From Chrysomallon squamiferum (lineage: Eukaryota; Mollusca; Gastropoda; Neomphalida; Peltospiridae): a DNA stretch of 23,500 bases. Of this stretch, positions 19,320-23,500 are shown one piece after another. The stretch lies in contig CM022668.1 in NCBI GenBank assembly GCA_012295275.1, positions 7,151,529-7,175,028 on the forward strand, read 5' to 3'. Position numbers and translations under genes: made by a program. The notes beneath the pieces are model-generated. The model ran no database searches. It was not told the origin of the DNA and saw nothing but the letters and a program-made list of their open reading frames with translations. Numbering within the stretch: the first letter of the stretch is position 1; each line of letters begins with the position of its first letter.

Positions 19320-19391
19320 TACAGATACAAATAATAATAACAACGACATAGGATCATAGGGAAGAGAGGCAGATTGTATTTGCACGTACGA

Positions 19392-19392
<1 letters not shown>

Positions 19393-19436
<44 letters not shown>
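19393..19436. repeat. TG microsatellite, 44 bp
   Basis: A pure TG array. Minus-strand frames read it as alternating Thr-His. Confidence 0.97.
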
Positions 19437-19441
<5 letters not shown>

Positions 19442-19621
19442 GGGTGTTTGTATGTGTATAGCTAGATATATAGCTGGACTGAAAGATACGTACTTAGGTA
19501 GGTTTGTAGGATGGTAGGAAGATGGCTGGCTGGTTGGATAGACAGTCAGACAGACAGACAAACAAACAAGACGGAATGCTATAATCATTGAGTTTGACAA
19601 TAAACGCTTTATAATAATAAT

Positions 19622-19654
<33 letters not shown>

Positions 19655-20277
19655 TAATGAAATGTTTTATTATTATACAAAATAATGTTTCACTCGCGTT
19701 TCATTCTCATATATAAACAGCATAAGAAAACATCTCTGCATATTTCAACGGGCAGAAATAAATACAACAGACGCACACGCACCCACGCACGCACGCGCAC
19801 ACACAAATGCGCACGCACGAGGACATCCCTCCCCCCCACCGCCTACACAAAACGTTAAACTTTGTACGAGAGCAGACACAACAGAAAATTACATTAGTAA
19901 ATTTAATAGATTCTTTCTCTTCTTCTTCTTCTTCTTCTTATTACCTTTCTAAATTCACTAAATAATACAAATCAATTTTTTTTATGAATGCACCTCTCCT
20001 TGAGCGTAAATCATATTACTAGGTTTTCCAAGTGATAATTTTTAGCGAAAAATACGACATATTCGCACGAAAACAAGCTGTTCTTTTGACATGAAATGAC
20101 ACAGAGATGAACACTGTGTATTGAATTTCGTGGTAATGACTCAGTACATTTTGCGAAACGGGCTAAGCATTTCAAAGAGTTCTGCAAGTGTCACGCTAGA
20201 CACAAACCAAAGAAAATTTGAGAAACAGAATTTTTTTTTTCAACAACATATAACATTACAATAATATCATGATAAAA
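19437..20277. other. Noncoding stretch with short tandem repeats
   Basis: In order: GGCT/GGTT and GACA tetranucleotide words (about 19520-19568), an AAT array (19610-19653), mixed ACGC words (19770-19820) and a TTC array (19919-19939). I see no gene or RNA. Confidence 0.7.
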
Positions 20278-20313
20278 TAATAATAATAATAATCATAATA
20301 ATAATAATACTTG

Positions 20314-20347
<34 letters not shown>

Positions 20348-20409
20348 ATGTGTGTGTATGTATGTATGCATATGTGTGTATGTATATGTGTAATTATGTG
20401 TGTGTGTAT
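20278..20409. repeat. AAT, TA and TG/TATG compound repeat
   Basis: AAT units (20278-20309), TA (20313-20325) and about 85 bp of TG with TATG variants. Confidence 0.95.
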
Positions 20410-20631
20410 TTGACTGAATTATTTTATATACATTTTTGTTATCCTCTTTCGGTTTTTCTCGGAAAGATTTAAGCTATATATTTTCAGAGTTAATCACCAA
20501 AGGGGTACCCCCACAAAACAACGACGATAAACAGAACAAAAATAAACAAACAAAAATTACAAAAGAATACACCAAAACAAACACAAATAAAAAAACTCTT
20601 CAGATACAATATAAATAATTAAGTAAATGTT

Positions 20632-20634
<3 letters not shown>

Positions 20635-20673
<39 letters not shown>
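20635..20673. repeat. AAT microsatellite, 39 bp
   Basis: A pure ATA array. The poly-Tyr minus frame is its translation. Confidence 0.95.
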
Positions 20674-20674
<1 letters not shown>

Positions 20675-20938
20675 GTTTCAGTTACTGTAATATTAAATAC
20701 AATTTTAAATTTTACTAATTTTATTTTTATTTTATCTTCGTACATTGCAAACCCAATTCAAATTAAAAAAATCGATTTTGGAACAGTGTAACTTCTCGAT
20801 TACAATGAGGAAGAGTATATAACAGCTAGTGGAAAAGTGAGCGGAACAGTAGAAATCACATTTCTTAATAATCAAAAAACATATTTAACTGGAATTGCAT
20901 TCTAATTCATGTTTTACTTTTTGAGAATGGATATTATA

Positions 20939-21170
20939 TTTTCTAATTAATAAGAAAAATCGATAAACTGTACATTTTTATAGCTTATATTAATTAATTG
21001 TGTTTTCTAATTAATAAATAAGACTCATAAACTGAAATTTTGAACAGCTGAAAGTTAATTTTCTTACTAACTGGGAAAACAGATAAGATGAAATTCTAAA
21101 TATGTGAAATTCAGCCATTATGCTTTAATTTAACCAGGAACACTGTTTATGGTGAAACTGCGGTCAAATA
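20939..21170. repeat. Degenerate tandem repeat, about 4 copies of 56-66 bp
   Basis: Copies begin near 20939 and 21003 (both TTTTCTAATTAATAA), near 21059 (TTTTCTTACTAACTGG) and near 21125 (TTAATTTAACCAGG). Each continues with a word like GATAAACTG/CATAAACTG/GATAAGATG and then a GAAATT-type word. Copies 1 and 2 are clear, copies 3 and 4 weaker. The block lies just beyond the 3' end expected for the receptor gene at 21501-21742. Confidence 0.5.
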
Positions 21171-21298
21171 TATAGAAAATTAGATTTTAATTTTATTTAC
21201 TGCATCTTTCACATAACCCCACCGGAGAATGAGAATAATCAGATCCAGTAATAAGAGCACTGAAGTCATTAAAAATCCATTAAAACCACCTACGGCTA

Positions 21299-21306
21299 TG
21301 ACGTCA
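21299..21306. promoter_or_regulatory. CRE palindrome TGACGTCA, copy 1
   Basis: A perfect full CRE/ATF site in the context CTATGACGTCATTTT. The next copy starts exactly 20 bp on. Confidence 0.5.
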
Positions 21307-21318
21307 TTTTAAACTCAA

Positions 21319-21326
21319 TGACGTCA
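21319..21326. promoter_or_regulatory. CRE palindrome TGACGTCA, copy 2
   Basis: A perfect site in the context CAATGACGTCATTCT, sharing ATGACGTCATT with copy 1. Confidence 0.5.
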
Positions 21327-21441
21327 TTCTTTTGTTTGAAACGTAGACAAAATGCAATCTGTCAATATCTTCCAGTGTTTCGGGACAAAAATTTAAAACA
21401 TAATCTCATCATCCTCCACTTTTAGGACGTCAACAAATAAT

Positions 21442-21457
21442 CGTATGACGTCATACG
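21442..21457. promoter_or_regulatory. CRE palindrome TGACGTCA, copy 3, inside a 16-bp perfect palindrome
   Basis: CGTATGACGTCATACG is identical to its reverse complement. The CRE core is 21446-21453. A one-mismatch copy, GGACGTCA, lies 21 bp to the left at 21425-21432. Confidence 0.5.
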
Positions 21458-21495
21458 TCTATGACAGATAAACCAGGCCTCTACGTTAGTCTCAG

Positions 21496-21503
21496 TGACG
21501 TCA
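21496..21503. promoter_or_regulatory. CRE palindrome TGACGTCA, copy 4, containing the receptor stop codon
   Basis: The TCA at 21501-21503 is the TGA stop of the minus-strand receptor, so the last three bases of the coding sequence are the first three of this palindrome. Copy 3 begins 50 bp away. Confidence 0.5.
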
Positions 21504-21742
21504 TATCTTTGTTAGCTGCGTCTGCGACGCTGGCGAGTATCGCTGGAAGCCGCGTTTGAAGATGCCGAGACAGGTGTTGGTGTTGAAGCCGAAGAAGATG
21601 ATGGGGTTGGCGGCGCTGTTGAGGGGAGCGAGGCTCTGGATGAACGTGGAGATGGCGATGATGTCCTGATCCTGAGAATGCAGCGACCCGTACACGTGCA
21701 GCAGGTCAAACACAAAGTACGGGCTCCAGCAGAAAATAAACA
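21501..21742 (-). CDS. CCAPR: Last coding exon of a class A neuropeptide GPCR, cardioacceleratory (CCAP) receptor type
   Basis: The minus-strand exon follows the acceptor ATTCTGTTTCAG (AG at 21744-21743) in phase 2 and runs to TGA at 21503-21501, giving 79 complete codons. It starts within TM6 with [18 protein letters not shown], containing the CWxP switch. After a short extracellular loop it enters TM7 with [20 protein letters not shown], carrying NPxxF where most class A receptors have NPxxY. A short helix 8 (GIFKRGF) and about 14 residues of tail follow, ending LTKI. The [14 protein letters not shown] block is the hallmark I recognise from arthropod CCAP receptors and their molluscan relatives. 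Vasopressin/NPS-type receptors are the nearest alternative. The receptor sits in the plasma membrane and probably couples to G proteins. Exons for TM1 to early TM6 must lie beyond the right edge. GC is far above the flanks, which supports coding. Confidence 0.85.
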
Positions 21743-21754
21743 CTGAAACAGAAT
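21743..21754 (-). other. 3' splice site of the receptor exon
   Basis: ATTCTGTTTCAG on the minus strand. Only about 11 bases separate the AG from an AAT/ATT microsatellite. Confidence 0.7.
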
Positions 21755-21758
21755 AGTA

Positions 21759-21793
<35 letters not shown>

Positions 21794-21885
21794 TAATAAT
21801 AATATAATAATAATAATAATAATAATAATAGTAATAATAATAATAATAATAATATAATATAATAATAGTAATAATAATAATAATA

Positions 21886-21968
<83 letters not shown>

Positions 21969-22007
21969 TATAATAATAATAATAATAATAATATAATAAT
22001 AGTAATA

Positions 22008-22055
<48 letters not shown>

Positions 22056-22169
22056 AATAATAATAATATAATAATAATAATAATAATATAATATAATAAT
22101 AATAATAATTATTATTATTATTATTTTAATTATAATAAAAATAGTAATAATAATCGTAATAATGATAAT

Positions 22170-22225
<56 letters not shown>

Positions 22226-22247
22226 TAATAATAATAATAATTATTAC
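21755..22247. repeat. About 490-bp AAT microsatellite filling the receptor intron end
   Basis: AAT units dominate, broken by ATAAT and AGT variants. An interrupted section lies at about 22125-22182, and the strand flips to ATT at 22109-22125. The long poly-Ile/poly-Tyr minus frame through it is a translation of the repeat fused to an off-frame reading of the receptor exon. Confidence 0.97.
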
Positions 22248-22950
22248 AATTTATGTATTGATGAAGATAATGATGACCAAGATGAAAATGATGATAGGAT
22301 GATAAAACAAAAAACAAACGCTTCATCACATGATCAGTCAGTTGTGAAAATAATAAATAACATAAACTAAAATAAAAATAAAAATTAAAATGAATGAATG
22401 AATGAATGAATGAATGAATGAAGAATAACGAAAAACAACAACAGCAGCTACAAAAGATCAGTTTGTTAATCAGAACAGAATCAATACAAGAATGAAAAGA
22501 AGAAAAAAGAAAATGAAGAACTGGGATTGGAAAAAAAACCAGTCGTAACTGAAAGTGCAGCCGTAGTAAATCCATATTAATTATATTATTTTTTAATCTG
22601 CGAGTGTAAATCTTTTACGTCAAACGTAAATGAAAATAGTACTGTTAAATATATGAGAAATCAATTTTTATCGGATTTAAAACGCATTAGATATACAAGT
22701 ACAAGAGACTGTATTTGAACTCACTGGTTAGACGGCAATATTCTCGAATCGGTATTAGAGTTAAGTAAAAATATATGTGCTTTTGATTATTTAAAATATA
22801 AAAGAGAAGAAATCCGATACAATTGCAGAGACAATTAACATGGTGAGTTCCATCTTTTACACTGATCCAACATATATAACTTTTTTTCTGTTCTCTCGTA
22901 CCATTACACGTCCGCACTCTTGCACATGCACACGCATGCACACCACCGCA
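22248..22950. other. Intron sequence of the receptor gene (presumed), no exon seen
   Basis: It lies upstream of the receptor exon on the minus strand. An eight-unit ATGA array occurs at 22390-22421. I searched the minus strand for TM1-TM6 motifs (GN, DRY/DRH, FxxCW) and found none. Confidence 0.5.
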
Positions 22951-23059
22951 CATGCACATTCTCTCTCGCTCCGTTTTTTAAGTCTCGTTTTCTTCGTGTC
23001 CCTCTCTCTCTTAGACTCTCCTTCTTTCTCTGTCCCCTCTCTCTCTACTTTCTCTCTCT

Positions 23060-23144
<85 letters not shown>
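22951..23144. repeat. TC-rich tract with a long pure TC core
   Basis: Imperfect CT-rich sequence from 22951 becomes nearly pure TC from 23051 to about 23144. The Ser-Leu and Arg-Glu frames on the two strands come from it. Confidence 0.95.
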
Positions 23145-23427
23145 ACCCTGCTCACTCACAGATTCTTTCTTATTTTGTCTCTATTTCTCTCATATATAAA
23201 ATGGCAAAAAATAAAATAAAAATAATATATTATTAACAGACATTTACCAATTTACAGCTGCTGTCAGAACAGATGCCAGTTTGAGCTAAAAATAATGTGA
23301 GAAAGAAAAACAACAAACCAAAAACAGACAACTGCAGTATTAGGAATTAATTGCGTTGAAACAAAACTGATTAATATTTTGTTTTATGCACGTTTTAAGA
23401 AGCATAATCTGACAATAATTTGATTAT

Positions 23428-23430
<3 letters not shown>
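23145..23430. other. Noncoding spacer, nothing assigned
   Basis: AT-rich intronic sequence without motifs I can support. Confidence 0.5.

Positions 23431-23500
<70 letters not shown>
23431..23500. repeat. TC microsatellite truncated by the window edge
   Basis: At least 70 bp of pure TC reaching the last base. Its true length is unknown. Confidence 0.97.

Larger units (their letters stand above)
21192..21500 (-). other. Probable 3' UTR of the neuropeptide receptor
   Basis: This 310-bp stretch follows the minus-strand stop codon. A minus-strand AATAAA (plus TTTATT, 21192-21197) could be its poly-A signal. Four TGACGTCA palindromes lie in it or at its edge. Confidence 0.4.

Noticed and set aside
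21512-22057. 181-residue minus-strand frame of poly-Tyr, poly-Ile and poly-Leu ending in a Ser/Thr/Pro-rich segment
   Set aside because: It reads the AAT microsatellite and then the receptor exon in the wrong frame. The receptor frame shows clear TM6/TM7 motifs.
22840-23219. Overlapping frames of Ser-Leu repeats (plus) and Arg-Glu repeats (minus)
   Set aside because: Both are translations of the TC array.

Overview
This is a window of animal nuclear DNA, most likely from a mollusc. It is AT-rich, intron-dominated and full of long AT, AC, AG, AAT and AAAT microsatellites. No bacterial gene architecture is present. The mollusc assignment is an inference from three things: an NHL-type TRIM-like protein of the kind expanded in molluscs, a neuropeptide receptor exon of the protostome cardioacceleratory (CCAP) receptor type, and a possible relic of a molluscan SINE. 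I cannot name the species.

Layout: (1) 1-96 may be the last codons of a plus-strand gene. It is followed by about 6 kb of AT-rich, repeat-poor sequence (97-6020) that is either a very long 3' UTR or an intron. It contains a probable relic of a non-autonomous hAT transposon (3498-3647). (2) 6020-7260 is CpG-richer and promoter-like, with a YY1-type ATGGCGGCC site, further ATGGC motifs and two good minus-strand splice donors. (3) 7300-12500 is mostly noncoding simple sequence. It holds a degenerate minisatellite of about 16 units (10465-10893), a possible small minus-strand terminal exon (10932-11143), a GC-box pair near 9030-9070, and a perfect inverted repeat with 54-bp arms made of ATT/AAT triplets (11820-12007). 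(4) 12520-13250 carries Tc1/mariner debris: a TA-flanked MITE-like element and a decayed transposase fragment. (5) 13569-15311 is the best gene, a single large exon for a 573-aa coiled-coil plus NHL-like beta-propeller protein with no RING or B-box in this exon. Its 3' flank has an AAAT array and a possible SINE relic. (6) 15700-21190 has no convincing gene. It contains a promoter-like patch at 17040-17250 with a CCAAT-type box, an E-box and a short possible first exon, plus an uncharacterised lower-AT stretch at 18240-18800. (7) 21501-21742, on the minus strand, is the last coding exon of a class A neuropeptide GPCR, from mid TM6 to the C-terminus. Its 3' side carries four perfect CRE palindromes and a degenerate tandem repeat. 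Its intron is filled from 11 bp upstream of the exon by about 490 bp of AAT repeats. (8) 22248-23500 is intronic simple sequence ending in a TC array cut by the window edge.

The genes do not form a recognisable functional unit. They are neighbours in a eukaryotic landscape: one cytoplasmic or nuclear TRIM-like protein on the plus strand and one membrane neuropeptide receptor on the minus strand. I saw no clear new biological system. The observations most worth following are the CRE cluster that includes the receptor stop codon, the microsatellite-built 3' splice-site region, the RING-less TRIM/NHL exon that stays open to its acceptor, and the two perfect AAT/ATT inverted repeats.
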